The notes: generated by a model from the letters alone, not told the origin. Shown: positions 17,551-27,037, counted from the stretch's first letter. The stretch is DNA of 64,000 bases from CAWKOH01 sp963851245 (GCA_963851245.1 CAWKOH010000007.1:62001-126000); one strand, 5' to 3'. A program made the numbers and translations.

Positions 17551-18669
17551 ATGGAACCCGAAGATCTACTGGGCGCCGCCGACGCTGAACCCAAGGGCGG
17601 CGCGGAGGAGTTGCGGGCCATCCTGGCCCGGGCCCAGCGACGCCGCTGGCGGGTCGGCGTCGGTGGCCTGACTGCCGCCCTTCTTATCGGCGGCGGGGTC
17701 GGCTACGCCGTGTCCAACCATCACTCAGGTGGCCAATCGGTAACGACTGCGGCGGCGTCCGGTTCGAAAGCGAACCAGACCGCGCCGTCGGGGCAGACCC
17801 CCGGCTCGGCCGCCGCCGGCGGGTCGGGCTCATCCTCCTCGGGTTCGGCGTACGTCCCGGCGATGTTCCCCGAACGTCTGCAACCGCTCTTCACCCGCAC
17901 GGCGGGGTCGGTGGACATCCGGGGCTTCCTCGTGACCTCGACCATCGAGCTCCCACAGGGGTACGCCACACCCTCCTGCGCGATCTACGGGCCCCGCTTC
18001 GAGGCCGAGGTTTCGACCCCGAAGATGGTCGGTACTGCGACGGCAGGTTTCCTGACGCCTGATCCCACCAAGGCCTTGACCGACGTCACTGGCACCATCC
18101 TCGGGGTGGCCGAGGGAGATCCGACGCTGGTCGTCACGGCATACTCCGGCAGCGGGGTGGCCGAAGTCAGAGTGACCGGCTTCTCCGGCGGCGCGACCGA
18201 CACCATGGTCCCGGTAAGTGGATGGGTGGCCCTGGCGGGGCCGACCACAGCGTCGTCGGCGTCGATTGCCTCGCCTGTGAAAGTAGGGACGATCACGGCG
18301 CTGAACGCATCCGGTCAGGTGCTCTCGTCCCAGACGGTCAGCGTTCCCACCTCGGCCACGGGCGCTCCCCTTCCACTCTCCTCAGGCGCCGCCCAGGCCA
18401 CCAACGGAGCGGCCGCGGTGTGCATGGGCGGCACCTCCGGGACGGGCACCTCCGGGACCGGTACCGGCACCTCGGGGACGGGTAAGAGCACGGGCACCCT
18501 CCCGGTGACATGCCCGCCGGCGACGGTTCTCCCCGTTGCCTCGCCCGGTGCGGCCGGCGGTGCCGGGGGCGGGGCCCAGCCCAACGTGGGTTACGGCGGG
18601 TCCTCGCTCACCTGCGCCGCGCACGACGGACCGGCCAACGCCGGGGCCGGCAACAAGGCGGCTGGGTAG
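17551..18669 (+). CDS. Membrane-anchored secreted hypothetical protein partnered with an ECF sigma factor
   Basis: 372 residues. Cytoplasmic N-terminus EELRAILARAQRRRWR, one helix (VGVGGLTAALLIGGGVGYAV), a Ser/Gly-rich linker, and an extracytoplasmic domain with FLVTSTIELPQGYATPSCAIYGP. The tail has a low-complexity SGTGTSGTG run. Followed 20 nt later by an ECF sigma gene, so possibly its anti-sigma or sensor. No family recognised. Confidence 0.7.
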   Translation: MEPEDLLGAADAEPKGGAEELRAILARAQRRRWRVGVGGLTAALLIGGGVGYAVSNHHSGGQSVTTAAASGSKANQTAPSGQTPGSAAAGGSGSSSSGSAYVPAMFPERLQPLFTRTAGSVDIRGFLVTSTIELPQGYATPSCAIYGPRFEAEVSTPKMVGTATAGFLTPDPTKALTDVTGTILGVAEGDPTLVVTAYSGSGVAEVRVTGFSGGATDTMVPVSGWVALAGPTTASSASIASPVKVGTITALNASGQVLSSQTVSVPTSATGAPLPLSSGAAQATNGAAAVCMGGTSGTGTSGTGTGTSGTGKSTGTLPVTCPPATVLPVASPGAAGGAGGGAQPNVGYGGSSLTCAAHDGPANAGAGNKAAG

Positions 18670-18689
18670 CGGGGCCGGGGACTGCCACC

Positions 18690-19232
18690 ATGGAGGCGGT
18701 GGAGGTCCACCCGCCCGTTCCCCCCGATGGCGTCGTCGATGCGCAACAGAGCACGAACGACTTCGTCGAGTGCTACCTGATGCACTATCGCCGGGTGGTC
18801 CGAGCCCTCCGGCTCGGCGGTGCCGACGCGGCGACGGCGGAGGACCTGGCTCAGGAGGCGTTTGCCCGGGCCTTGGCCCGGTGGCGCAGGGTGGGCAAGG
18901 GGCCGAACCCGCCCGGCTACGTGTACCGCACCGGGTTCAGATTGTTGCAGCGCTCTCTGCGCCGGTCCGCCCGTGAGCCCGCCCCGCCCGCCGAGGCGGT
19001 GGCGCCCGGGGCGGACAGTGCCGCCGCGGCCGTCGACTTCGAGGCCGCTCTGGCCGCCATGCCGCCGAGGCGGCGCGCCTGCGCGGTGATGTGCATGGTG
19101 ATCGGCATGTCGGTGCACGAGGCCGGCGAGTCCCTGGGGATCGCGGACGGCACCGTCCGCAAGCACCTCGAGGAGGCCCGGCGCGACCTGAGAGGCTCTT
19201 GGGACGGCGGGCCGGATTGCCCGGCCGGCTGA
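18690..19232 (+). CDS. ECF-type RNA polymerase sigma factor (SigE-like)
   Basis: 180 residues. Region 2: FVECYLMHYRRVVRALRLGG, DAATAEDLAQEAFARALARW, NPPGYVYRTGFRLLQR. Region 4: MPPRRRACAVMCMVIGMSVH, EAGESLGIADGTVRKHLEEA. ATG at 18690. Downstream of its membrane partner, the reverse of the gene order in the pair at 8.7-10.1 kb. Confidence 0.85.
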   Translation: MEAVEVHPPVPPDGVVDAQQSTNDFVECYLMHYRRVVRALRLGGADAATAEDLAQEAFARALARWRRVGKGPNPPGYVYRTGFRLLQRSLRRSAREPAPPAEAVAPGADSAAAAVDFEAALAAMPPRRRACAVMCMVIGMSVHEAGESLGIADGTVRKHLEEARRDLRGSWDGGPDCPAG

Positions 19233-19290
19233 TCCGCCGGCACGCCAAATCGGTCGGATCCCATGCGTCGGATCAACCGCCCCCGGAGGA

Positions 19291-21315
19291 TCAGCTGGGC
19301 TCGTGCGGACCCGTTCGCCCCGGCCTCTCCTGCTCATCGGCCAGATCGGCCAGGTCCGCCATGATCCGTCCCAGCTCGTAATCCTTCGGTGTGTAGACGC
19401 CGGCCACGCCTTCGGCCCGGAGCCGGCTTTCGTCCGCCGGCGGGATGATCCCGCCCACGACCACGGGGACGGCCACCCCGGCAGCCGCCAGCCGGCCCAT
19501 CACGTCCCGAACCAGGTCCATGTGGCTGCCCGAGAGGATCGACAAGCCGATCAGGTCCACATCCTCGTCGCGAGCGACCGCCGCGATCTGCTCGGGCGTC
19601 TGCCGGATGCCCTGGTACACCACCTCGAAGCCGGTGTCGCGAGCCGCCACAGCGATCTGTTCGGCGCCATTGCTGTGGCCGTCCAGGCCTGGCTTGGCCA
19701 CCAGCAGGCGGGGCGGACCACCCCGGGCGGCCGTGATGCGGGCCACCTGCCGGCGGGCGCCTTGCAGCTGGATCCTCGAGGAGGCGGCGGCAGCCCGGCC
19801 CACTCCGGTCGGCGCCCGGTATTCCCCCCAGACCTGGCGCAAGGCCTGGGCCCACTCGCCGGTCGTTCCGCCGGCGTGGGCCAGGCTTATGGTCGCCGGC
19901 ATCAGGTTGACGTCACCGGACTCTGCCGCCCGGCGCAGTTCGTCGAGAGCCCTGCCGACCCGGCGCTCATCCCGCCGGCCCCGCCATCGTTCGACGTCGC
20001 TGATCATCTCCGCCTCGACCTGCGGATCGACCTGAAGGACCGACTCGTCGCCTCCGAGCGGCGACGATTCGCTGGTGGTGAACCGGTTGACACCGACGAC
20101 GGGCAGGTCCCCGGATTCGATCCTGCGGGTGCGCTCGGACTGGCTGGCCACCAGACGCGACTTCATGGTGTCGATGGCCTCGAAGGCGCCGCCCCGGTCA
20201 AGGATCTCGTCGAGCTCGGCTCCCGCCGCGTCCACCAGCTCGGACGTGCGGGCCTCCACCACCAGGGACCCTTCGAACAGGTCGCCGTACTCGAGCAGGT
20301 CCGTCTCGTAGGCCAGGATCTGCTGGATCCGAAGGGACCATTGCTGGTCCCAGGGGTGCGGCAGGCCCAGTGCTTCGTTCCACGCCGGCAGCTGGAGGGC
20401 CCGGGCCCGGGCCTGGCGCGACAGGGTCACGCCGAGGGCCTCCAGCACGATGCGGGGCACATTGTTTTCCGGCTGCTGCTCGGTGAGGCCGAGAGAGTTG
20501 ACCTGGACCCCGTAGCGGAAACGGCGCAGCTTCGGGTCCTCGACCTTCCATCGCTCAGCGCATATCCGGTCCCACATGGCGGTGAAGGCCCGCATCTTGC
20601 AGGTCTCCTCGACGAAGCGGATGCCGGCGTTGCAGAAGAAGGAGATCCGGCCCACTACCGCCGGCAGCTCGTCGTCGCCCAACTGCCCCGAGTCCCTTAC
20701 GGCATCGACCACGCCGATGGCGGTGGCCAGCGCGTAGGCCAGCTCTTGTGCCGGCGTGGCCCCCGCCTCTTGGAGGTGGTAGCTGCACACGTTGATAGGG
20801 TTCCACTTGGGGACGTGGCGGACCGTCCAGGCGATGGTGTCGACGGTTAGGCGGCGGCTGGGGTCTGGGGGGAAGATGTAGGTGCCCCGCGACAGGTACT
20901 CCTTGACGATGTCGTTCTGGGTCGTCCCTTGCAGGCCGGCGCGGCCTGCGCCCGTGTCGTCGGCTCGGGCCACGTAGAGGGCCAGCAACCAGGCCGCAGT
21001 GGCGTTGATCGTCATGGAGGTGTTCATCCGGTCGAGCGGTATACCGTCCAGCAGCTCGGCCATGTGGCCGGCGTGGACGACGGGTACGCCCACCTTGCCG
21101 ACCTCGCCCCGAGCCTCGGGGGCGTCGGGGTCATAACCAGTCTGAGTGGGCAGGTCGAAGGCGATGGACAGGCCGGTCTGCCCTTTGGCCAGATTGGCGC
21201 GATACAGCTGGTTGGACGCCCGTGCCGTCGAGTGGCCCGAATAGGTGCGCATCACCCAGGGCGGGTCGGGAGCCTCCAGGCGCGGGCGGTCGGGCATGAG
21301 GAGCCATTGTCCCAC
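19291..21315 (-). CDS. ecm: B12-dependent acyl-CoA mutase, ethylmalonyl-CoA mutase (MeaA) type
   Basis: Rearranges ethylmalonyl-CoA to methylsuccinyl-CoA (or methylmalonyl-CoA to succinyl-CoA). 674 residues from a GTG; an ATG at 21297 gives 668. The catalytic barrel has PPWVMRTYSGHSTARASNQL, NLAKGQTGLSIAFDLPTQTG, MNTSMTINATAAWLLALYV and WNPINVCSYHLQEAGATPAQ. From memory these track MeaA/Ecm more closely than MutB, including the single-chain fusion and length. The B12 domain carries KPGLDGHSNGAEQ (DxHxxG) and LSILSGSHM. Substrate is inferred. Confidence 0.85.
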   Translation of the reverse strand: MGQWLLMPDRPRLEAPDPPWVMRTYSGHSTARASNQLYRANLAKGQTGLSIAFDLPTQTGYDPDAPEARGEVGKVGVPVVHAGHMAELLDGIPLDRMNTSMTINATAAWLLALYVARADDTGAGRAGLQGTTQNDIVKEYLSRGTYIFPPDPSRRLTVDTIAWTVRHVPKWNPINVCSYHLQEAGATPAQELAYALATAIGVVDAVRDSGQLGDDELPAVVGRISFFCNAGIRFVEETCKMRAFTAMWDRICAERWKVEDPKLRRFRYGVQVNSLGLTEQQPENNVPRIVLEALGVTLSRQARARALQLPAWNEALGLPHPWDQQWSLRIQQILAYETDLLEYGDLFEGSLVVEARTSELVDAAGAELDEILDRGGAFEAIDTMKSRLVASQSERTRRIESGDLPVVGVNRFTTSESSPLGGDESVLQVDPQVEAEMISDVERWRGRRDERRVGRALDELRRAAESGDVNLMPATISLAHAGGTTGEWAQALRQVWGEYRAPTGVGRAAAASSRIQLQGARRQVARITAARGGPPRLLVAKPGLDGHSNGAEQIAVAARDTGFEVVYQGIRQTPEQIAAVARDEDVDLIGLSILSGSHMDLVRDVMGRLAAAGVAVPVVVGGIIPPADESRLRAEGVAGVYTPKDYELGRIMADLADLADEQERPGRTGPHEPS

Positions 21316-21495
21316 TTCGGGTCCGAACCGGCCTCGACAAGAGCCGGCGCCGGCCCGCTACCATGGCGGCCACACGGAGAAGGGGAACTTCACCCTGGGG
21401 CGAAAGAGACGGGTGCCCGGGCATCCGGAGCACCCGTCGAGCCCTGATTCCGTACCACCAGGCCTTTCGCTTGCACCCACTACGGTTAGCGCCTG

Positions 21496-22173
21496 ATGAG
21501 CTCAGACGCGGGGCCCCTGGTGCTGGTGGGTGGTGCGGAGTGGACCGAGGGGTGCTCCTTCGATCAGGCGCTGTGGGAGGAAGCCGGCCGGCCTGAAGTG
21601 GTAGTGCTGCCCACGGCCGCCGCGTACGAGCACCCTCAGAAAGCGGTGGACACAGCCACGCACTGGTTCGCCGGCTTCGGAGCCAAGGTGCGCGGCTTGA
21701 TGCTGCTCACCCGCCGCGACGCGTACGACGAAAGCATCCTTCGTGAGGTCTGCAAGGCCCGGTTCCTCTACCTGAGCGGGGGTTCACCGATGCACCTCCG
21801 GTCGGTCCTGAAGGACACGCCGGCCTGGCAGGGCCTGGAGCAGGCCTGGAAAGACGGGGCCGTGGTCGCCGGCTCCTCGGCCGGCGCCATGGTCCTCTGT
21901 GATCCCATGGTCGACCCCCGCGGAGGAGCCCTGACCCTGGGTCTCGGTCTGATCAACCGGGTGGCGGTTCTGCCTCACTACGACACCTGGTCGGAGGAGA
22001 AGGCTCACCGCACCGTCCAACTGGCCACCGGGCATCTGCGGATCGCCGCGATCGACGAGCGCACTGCGCTAATCCGCGACGGCCGGAGCTCGTGGCGGAT
22101 AGCTGGAGCAGGGGATGTCACCGTCTACGTCGACGGAAAGCCGACCGGTCTGGACCGGCTGGCGGAACGCTAG
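21496..22173 (+). CDS. Peptidase S51 / cyanophycinase-like protein
   Basis: 225 residues of class-I glutamine-amidotransferase-like fold. LVLVGGAEWTEGC at the start, LYLSGGSPMHL, then the nucleophile elbow VVAGSSAGAMVLCD with the catalytic Ser, and LGLINRVAVLPHYDTW. Substrate unknown; cyanophycinases and dipeptidase E share this pattern. First of a plus-strand pair with DUF4031. Confidence 0.8.
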   Translation: MSSDAGPLVLVGGAEWTEGCSFDQALWEEAGRPEVVVLPTAAAYEHPQKAVDTATHWFAGFGAKVRGLMLLTRRDAYDESILREVCKARFLYLSGGSPMHLRSVLKDTPAWQGLEQAWKDGAVVAGSSAGAMVLCDPMVDPRGGALTLGLGLINRVAVLPHYDTWSEEKAHRTVQLATGHLRIAAIDERTALIRDGRSSWRIAGAGDVTVYVDGKPTGLDRLAER

Positions 22174-22193
22174 CCAGGGTTCGACCGGCACCG

Positions 22194-22472
22194 ATGATCC
22201 TGGTCGATGAGGCCCGGTGGTCATGGCAGGGCCGGCGGTGGGCCCACCTGGTGAGCGACGAGAGCTACGAGGAGCTGCACCTCTTTGCCTCCCGGCTGGG
22301 GGTGCCGCGGCGTTCCTTCCAGGGGGATCACTACGACGTGCCCGCGGACTACCGGCAGCGGGCCCTCGATCTCGGCGCGGTCGGAGTGACCAGTCGGGAG
22401 CTGCTTTCCCGGCTACGTGCCGCCGGGCTGCGGCTCGCGCCGACCGCCCGCCGGGCCGGATCGGGGCCTTAG
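22194..22472 (+). CDS. DUF4031 domain protein
   Basis: 92 residues. MILVDEARWSWQGRRWAHLV, SDESYEELHLFASRLGVPRR, SFQGDHYDVPADYRQRAL: the short conserved pattern of DUF4031 (D near the start, HLxxD, E-EL, WFQGDHYD). Function not known. Overlaps the end of the convergent HD gene by 4 nt. Confidence 0.8.
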   Translation: MILVDEARWSWQGRRWAHLVSDESYEELHLFASRLGVPRRSFQGDHYDVPADYRQRALDLGAVGVTSRELLSRLRAAGLRLAPTARRAGSGP

Positions 22473-23065
22473 GCCCGGAGGTCGTTCAGCTCGCGGATCA
22501 TGTTGGCCCTCGCCGGCGCCTCCCAGAGCCGGCGTCCGCCCGGGGTGGCGAAGATGCGGTCGCGGTCCAGGAGCTCCTCGAGTACAGCGCGGCGCCCGAA
22601 CCGCCAGGCCTGTTCGTCCATGGCGGCATACTCCTCCCGGACTGCCCGGCGGTAGGCGTCGTAAGCGGGCGGAGCCGAACCGAGAATGGCCAGGTCGGCG
22701 TCGCACAGCTGCGCCCCGTCGGTGTCGCCGGCATCGGCCCGGTGGGACGCCGTCAGGTGGACCAGACGGACCACCTGTTCCACGACGCCTGCCTCCACGC
22801 CTATCGCCCCGAGGCCGGAGTGAGCCAGTGCGGCGCTGTTCTCTTCGTTGTCGAGGTGGCCCGGCTGATAGACGGCGTCGTGGTACCAGGCTCCGAGCCG
22901 GGTCACCTGCGAGGCCGGGCCATGCCGGTCGAGATGGGCGAGAACGGCTCGCAGGTGGTCGAGGTTGTGATAGCGGCGATGCGGCTCGCCCCAGCGGGCC
23001 AGGAGGTCGTCGCCGAGCGCGGTCAGCTTCTCGTCCGGACGGCAGTAGCGGCGTCCACTGTTCAA
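22469..23065 (-). CDS. HD-superfamily metal-dependent phosphohydrolase
   Basis: About 198 residues. GEPHRRYHNLDHLRAVLAHL, then GAWYHDAVYQPGHLDNEENS give the HD metal residues; VRLVHLTASH follows. Matches the small predicted-hydrolase family (COG4339 type). The start is uncertain: a TTG at 23065 gives MNSGRRY, but the same frame continues upstream with RRWLETARSL, which looks like family N-terminal helix, back to a CTG at 23128 overlapping the cyclophilin stop (CTGA). Substrate unknown. Confidence 0.75.
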   Translation of the reverse strand: MNSGRRYCRPDEKLTALGDDLLARWGEPHRRYHNLDHLRAVLAHLDRHGPASQVTRLGAWYHDAVYQPGHLDNEENSAALAHSGLGAIGVEAGVVEQVVRLVHLTASHRADAGDTDGAQLCDADLAILGSAPPAYDAYRRAVREEYAAMDEQAWRFGRRAVLEELLDRDRIFATPGGRRLWEAPARANMIRELNDLRA

Positions 23066-23124
23066 TGAGCGGGCGGTCTCCAGCCATCGCCTATCGAGTG
23101 CCGTGGCGGCGGATATCAGAGCGG

Positions 23125-23679
23125 TCAGTCGGCTTCGGTGATCGTCACCGATTGGATGGTGACGGTTTCCTTGGGATTCCCGGACTGCGTTCCGATGGCG
23201 TCGATCGCGGCGACCACGTCGAGCCCTTTGACCACTTTGCCGAAGAGCGAGTACTGAGGTGGCAGGCGGATGCCCGACGGCCCGCTTATGACGAAGAACT
23301 GGCTGCCATTCGTGTCCGGGCCGGCGTTGGCCATCGCCAGCGAACCCAGCTCGTAACGTCCGGCAGGTGGCAGCTCGTCGGCGAAGCGGTAGCCGGGACC
23401 ACCGCGGCCGGTGGCGGTCGGGTCACCACCCTGCAGCACGAAGCCGGGGATGATGCGGTGAAACACCACATCATCGAAATAGTGATAGCGGGCCAGGAAC
23501 ACGAAGTTGTTCACCGTCATCGGCGCCGCGATCGGGTCGAGTGCGATGTTCAGGGTGCCTTTCGACGTCACCATCTCGGCCGAGTAGCGCTTGTCAGGGT
23601 CGATACAGATCGGCGGGGGGCCGTCGAACTCCTGCTTTTTGGCGCTCGAGCCGTCGACGGCGGGGCAGGGGGTGGGCAT
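23125..23679 (-). CDS. Cyclophilin-type peptidylprolyl isomerase, soluble
   Basis: 184 residues. VTSKGTLNIALDPIAAPMTV, NNFVFLARYHYFDDVVFHRI, GFVLQGGDPTATGRGGPGY and GSLAMANAGPDTNGSQFFVI are the cyclophilin core with the catalytic Arg in FHRI. No signal peptide. Tandem with the membrane-anchored paralogue upstream at 23738. Confidence 0.92.
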   Translation of the reverse strand: MPTPCPAVDGSSAKKQEFDGPPPICIDPDKRYSAEMVTSKGTLNIALDPIAAPMTVNNFVFLARYHYFDDVVFHRIIPGFVLQGGDPTATGRGGPGYRFADELPPAGRYELGSLAMANAGPDTNGSQFFVISGPSGIRLPPQYSLFGKVVKGLDVVAAIDAIGTQSGNPKETVTIQSVTITEAD

Positions 23680-23737
23680 GGGGGGCCTCCTCGGGGGGAC
23701 GGTGGCGGAGATGCAGTGAGTCCGGTCAGGAGCCGGC

Positions 23738-24682
23738 CTATGACTCCGTCACGGTCACCTTGACGATCTTGTGGTACACGTTGGGGGTTCCAGCCGAGGT
23801 GCCGTCGGAGTTGATCTTCTCCACGATGTTCATGCCCGAGGTCACCTGGCCGAAGACACTGTAACTCGGGCTCAGCTGGGACCCGCCGCCCGGCACCACA
23901 ACGAAAAACTGGCTGCCGTTGGTGTTGGCCCCGGAGTTGGCCATGGCGAGGGCGCCGGTTCCGTACGCCGATGACGCCGACGGCAGCTCGTCCTTGAACT
24001 GGTAGCCGGGTCCACCGTCGCCCGTCGCGGTGGGGTCACCGCCCTGGTTCATGAAGCCCGGTATGACCCGGTAGAACACGGTCCCGTCGTAGTAGTGGTA
24101 ACCGGCGAGGAAGACGAAGTTGTTCACTGTCACCGGCGCGTACTTCGGGAGCAGTTCGACTGTGAAGGTGCCGATATCCGTTTGCACGGACGCGGTGTAG
24201 GTCTTCGCTGCATCGATACAGAAGGGCGGCGCCGAGGAGAACTTCGTGTAGCGGGGTGAGGTGCCGTTCAGGTTCGGGAAGGGCACGTGGGCGGGCGCGG
24301 GGACGATCGACACCGCTTTCCCCGAGGCGGGGGTCGCGCCCGTACCGGCCGCGCCCGAGGCCGGCGTGGTGCACGTGGTGCTCACCGCCGGTGCTGCCCG
24401 GGCCACCAGCCCCGGTCCCACGGCCGCCGAGTCGGCAGTGGCCTGAAGGGTTGTGGAGGGCCCGGGAGTGGTAGTAGCGGGTGCCGTCGTCGTGGCACTG
24501 CTGGTCTTCTTGCTTTTCCCTCCACGCGTGCTCAGATAGGCCCCACCGATGGCGAGTATCAATACGACGACGATGATGGGAATGGTCCGCGTGTTGCGCC
24601 GGCGCTTCTGCTGAGCTTGCTTCAACTCGGCCATACGCGCCTGGCGATTGGCGTCCTGGCGAGCTCGTTTCTCGGATGGCAC
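23738..24682 (-). CDS. Membrane-anchored cyclophilin-type peptidylprolyl isomerase
   Basis: 314 residues. Charged coiled N-terminus (KRARQDANRQARMAELKQAQ), one helix TIPIIVVVLILAIGGAYLS, a Thr/Ala/Pro linker, then a cyclophilin domain with NNFVFLAGYHYYDGTVFYRV, MNQGGDPTATGDGGPGYQF and MANSGANTNGSQFFVV. The usual FHRV is FYRV here. Expected outside the membrane, helping secreted-protein folding. Confidence 0.92.
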   Translation of the reverse strand: MPSEKRARQDANRQARMAELKQAQQKRRRNTRTIPIIVVVLILAIGGAYLSTRGGKSKKTSSATTTAPATTTPGPSTTLQATADSAAVGPGLVARAAPAVSTTCTTPASGAAGTGATPASGKAVSIVPAPAHVPFPNLNGTSPRYTKFSSAPPFCIDAAKTYTASVQTDIGTFTVELLPKYAPVTVNNFVFLAGYHYYDGTVFYRVIPGFMNQGGDPTATGDGGPGYQFKDELPSASSAYGTGALAMANSGANTNGSQFFVVVPGGGSQLSPSYSVFGQVTSGMNIVEKINSDGTSAGTPNVYHKIVKVTVTES

Positions 24683-24797
24683 GGCCGAACAAGCTAGTGG
24701 CCCGGGATCGAGGGTTGGGGCCGCCTCCGGCCGCCGGAGCCGTCCCAGGAGTAATCCGCCCAGGCCCGGGCAGGCCCCACTGGTACCCTGAGAAGTC

Positions 24798-26015
24798 GTG
24801 GCCTTGGTTGTGATGAAGTTCGGCGGAACGTCCGTCGCGGACGCCGAGCGGATGCGCGCCGTCGCCGATTACGTCGCTCGTACCGTTCGGCGGGGTAACC
24901 AGGCCGTGGTGGCGGTGTCGGCCATGGGCAAGGAGACCGACGAGCTGCTGCACCTGGCCGGTCAGGTCTCAGCCACTCAGCCCGGCCGTGAGATGGACAT
25001 GCTGATCACCGCTGGTGAGCGCAAAGCGATGGCGCTGCTGTGCATGGCCCTGCACGATCTCGGAATCCCGTCGGACAGTTTCACGGGCAGCCAGGCCGGC
25101 ATCATCACCGATACCGAGCACACCAAGGCCAAGATCGTCGATGTTCGTGCCAACCGGCTGGGCGAGGCTCTGGCTCAAGGCAAGGTTCCAGTGGTCGGCG
25201 GCGCCCAGGGCGTGTCGACCGATCGGGACGTGACGTTTCTCGGGCGGGGCGGGACGGACACCACCGCCGTGGCCCTGGCCCAGGCGCTGGGCGCGGATGC
25301 CTGCGAGATATACACCGACGTTTCGGGCGTCTTCACCGCCGACCCGCGCGTCGTCCCCGAAGCCAGGCGACTCAGGCGGGTCAGCTTCGAGGAGATGTTG
25401 GAGATGTGCGCGTCCGGCTGCCCCAAGCCGGCCATGCGTTCGGTGGAGTTCGCCCGCAACCATCGGGTCCGGCTGCACGTGCGTTCGGCCTTCACCTGGG
25501 AACCGGGCACCTGGATCGAGGAGGAAGACCCCGAAGTGGAGCAGGCGATCGTCTCGGCCGTGACGTCGGACACGTCCGAGGCCAAAGTCACCGTTACCGG
25601 CGTTCCCGACCATCCCGGCATCGCCGCCCGGTTGTTCCGGGCCTTGGCCGATCGGTCCATCAACGTCGACATGATCCAGCAGAACATCTCCCTGGCGGGC
25701 ACCACGGACATCTCGTTCACGGTCCCGCACGACGACCTGGGGACGGCCGAGGAGATCAGCCGGAACCTCCAGCCCGAGATCGCCGCTCACGAGGTCCTGG
25801 CCGATCCCGATGTGGCAACCGTCTCGATCGTGGGAGCAGGCATGAAGACCCACCCGGGTATTTCGGCGACCATGTTCGAGACCCTCGCCAAGGAGGGCAT
25901 CAACATCGAGATGATCTCTACCTCGTCCATTCGGCTCACGTGCGTGGTGCGCGCCGAGCTCGTCGACAAGGCCGTGGTGGCCTTGCACCGAGCGTTCAAG
26001 CTGGAGGGGGAATGA
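24798..26015 (+). CDS. lysC: Aspartate kinase
   Basis: First step of the aspartate family (Lys, Thr, Met, DAP). 405 residues. Start VVMKFGGTSVADAERM, nucleotide/aspartate sites FLGRGGTDTTAVALAQALG and EIYTDVSGVFTADPRVVP, then two ACT domains from about residue 265 (TVTGVPDHPGIAARLF; VSIVGAGMKTHPGISATMFE) for feedback by Lys/Thr. Stop overlaps the asd start (ATGA). Confidence 0.97.
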   Translation: MALVVMKFGGTSVADAERMRAVADYVARTVRRGNQAVVAVSAMGKETDELLHLAGQVSATQPGREMDMLITAGERKAMALLCMALHDLGIPSDSFTGSQAGIITDTEHTKAKIVDVRANRLGEALAQGKVPVVGGAQGVSTDRDVTFLGRGGTDTTAVALAQALGADACEIYTDVSGVFTADPRVVPEARRLRRVSFEEMLEMCASGCPKPAMRSVEFARNHRVRLHVRSAFTWEPGTWIEEEDPEVEQAIVSAVTSDTSEAKVTVTGVPDHPGIAARLFRALADRSINVDMIQQNISLAGTTDISFTVPHDDLGTAEEISRNLQPEIAAHEVLADPDVATVSIVGAGMKTHPGISATMFETLAKEGINIEMISTSSIRLTCVVRAELVDKAVVALHRAFKLEGE

Positions 26016-27037
26016 CAACCACTGTCGGGATCTATGGGGCCACCGGCCAGGTCGGGTCGGTGATGAGGAGCGTCCTGGAGTCCCGCCGTTTCCCGCACGG
26101 CCGCCTGCGCCTGTTCGCCAGCTCGCGCTCGGCGGGCCGGGTTCTGGATGGGGTCGCAGTGGAGGATGTGGCCATCGCCGATCATCGAGGCGTGGACGTG
26201 GCCCTTTTTTCCATGGGTGCCTCCGCTTCATGGGAATTCGCTCAAAAAGTGGCCGCCGCGGGTGCCATCGTCATCGACAACTCTTCGGCCTGGCGCATGG
26301 ACCCCGAATGCCCTCTAGTCGTGCCGGAGGTCAACGCCGACGCCCTGGCCCACATGCCGAAGGGGATCGTGGCCAACCCCAACTGCACCACCATGGTCTG
26401 CATGCCTGTGCTCGGCCCTTTGCACGCCGAAGCGGGACTTCAGCGGGTGGTCGCTTCGACCTACCAGGCGGTGTCAGGCGCCGGCCTGGCCGGCACTGCC
26501 GAGCTGGACGAACAGGTCCGGGCCGTCGGGGACAAGGCGACTGCGCTCACCTTTGACGGAGCATCTCTGCAGTTCCCCCCCAGCAAGACCTTCGCAGCCC
26601 CCATCGCCTTCAACGTGCTTCCCCATGCCGGCAGCTTCGACGGGGACGAGACGAACGAAGAGATCAAGTTCCGCAACGAGAGCCGCAAGATCCTCGACAT
26701 CGCCGACCTTGCCGTATCTGTGACCTGCGTGAGGATCCCTGTCTATACCGGCCACTCACTCGCCTTGAACCTGACCTTTCGCGATTGCATCGGGCCCGAG
26801 CGGGCCCTGGAGGTGCTGCACGGCGCGCCCGGGGTCGAGGTCGTCAACGTGCCGACGCCCCTGTTGTCGGCGGGCGGCGACACCTGCCTGGTGGGTCGGG
26901 TCCGGCCCGATCACAGCGATCCCAGCGGGCGCGGGCTGACCGTGTTCGTGGTCGGCGACAACCTGCGCAAAGGGGCTGCCCTTAACGCCGTCCAGATTGC
27001 CGAGGCGCTGCTCGACCGGGATTTGCTGCCCCGATAA
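26012..27037 (+). CDS. asd: Aspartate-semialdehyde dehydrogenase
   Basis: Reduces aspartyl phosphate to the semialdehyde, second step of the pathway. 341 residues. GIYGATGQVGSVMRSVL binds NADP; the catalytic Cys is residue 125 in VANPNCTTMVC; VVASTYQAVSGAGLAG and RIPVYTGHSLALNL (catalytic His) follow. Overlaps lysC by 4 nt, a clear two-gene operon. Confidence 0.97.
   Translation: MTTTVGIYGATGQVGSVMRSVLESRRFPHGRLRLFASSRSAGRVLDGVAVEDVAIADHRGVDVALFSMGASASWEFAQKVAAAGAIVIDNSSAWRMDPECPLVVPEVNADALAHMPKGIVANPNCTTMVCMPVLGPLHAEAGLQRVVASTYQAVSGAGLAGTAELDEQVRAVGDKATALTFDGASLQFPPSKTFAAPIAFNVLPHAGSFDGDETNEEIKFRNESRKILDIADLAVSVTCVRIPVYTGHSLALNLTFRDCIGPERALEVLHGAPGVEVVNVPTPLLSAGGDTCLVGRVRPDHSDPSGRGLTVFVVGDNLRKGAALNAVQIAEALLDRDLLPR

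Noticed and set aside
21316..21495. Cobalamin riboswitch before the B12-dependent mutase
   Set aside because: No B12-box sequence could be identified on the minus strand.
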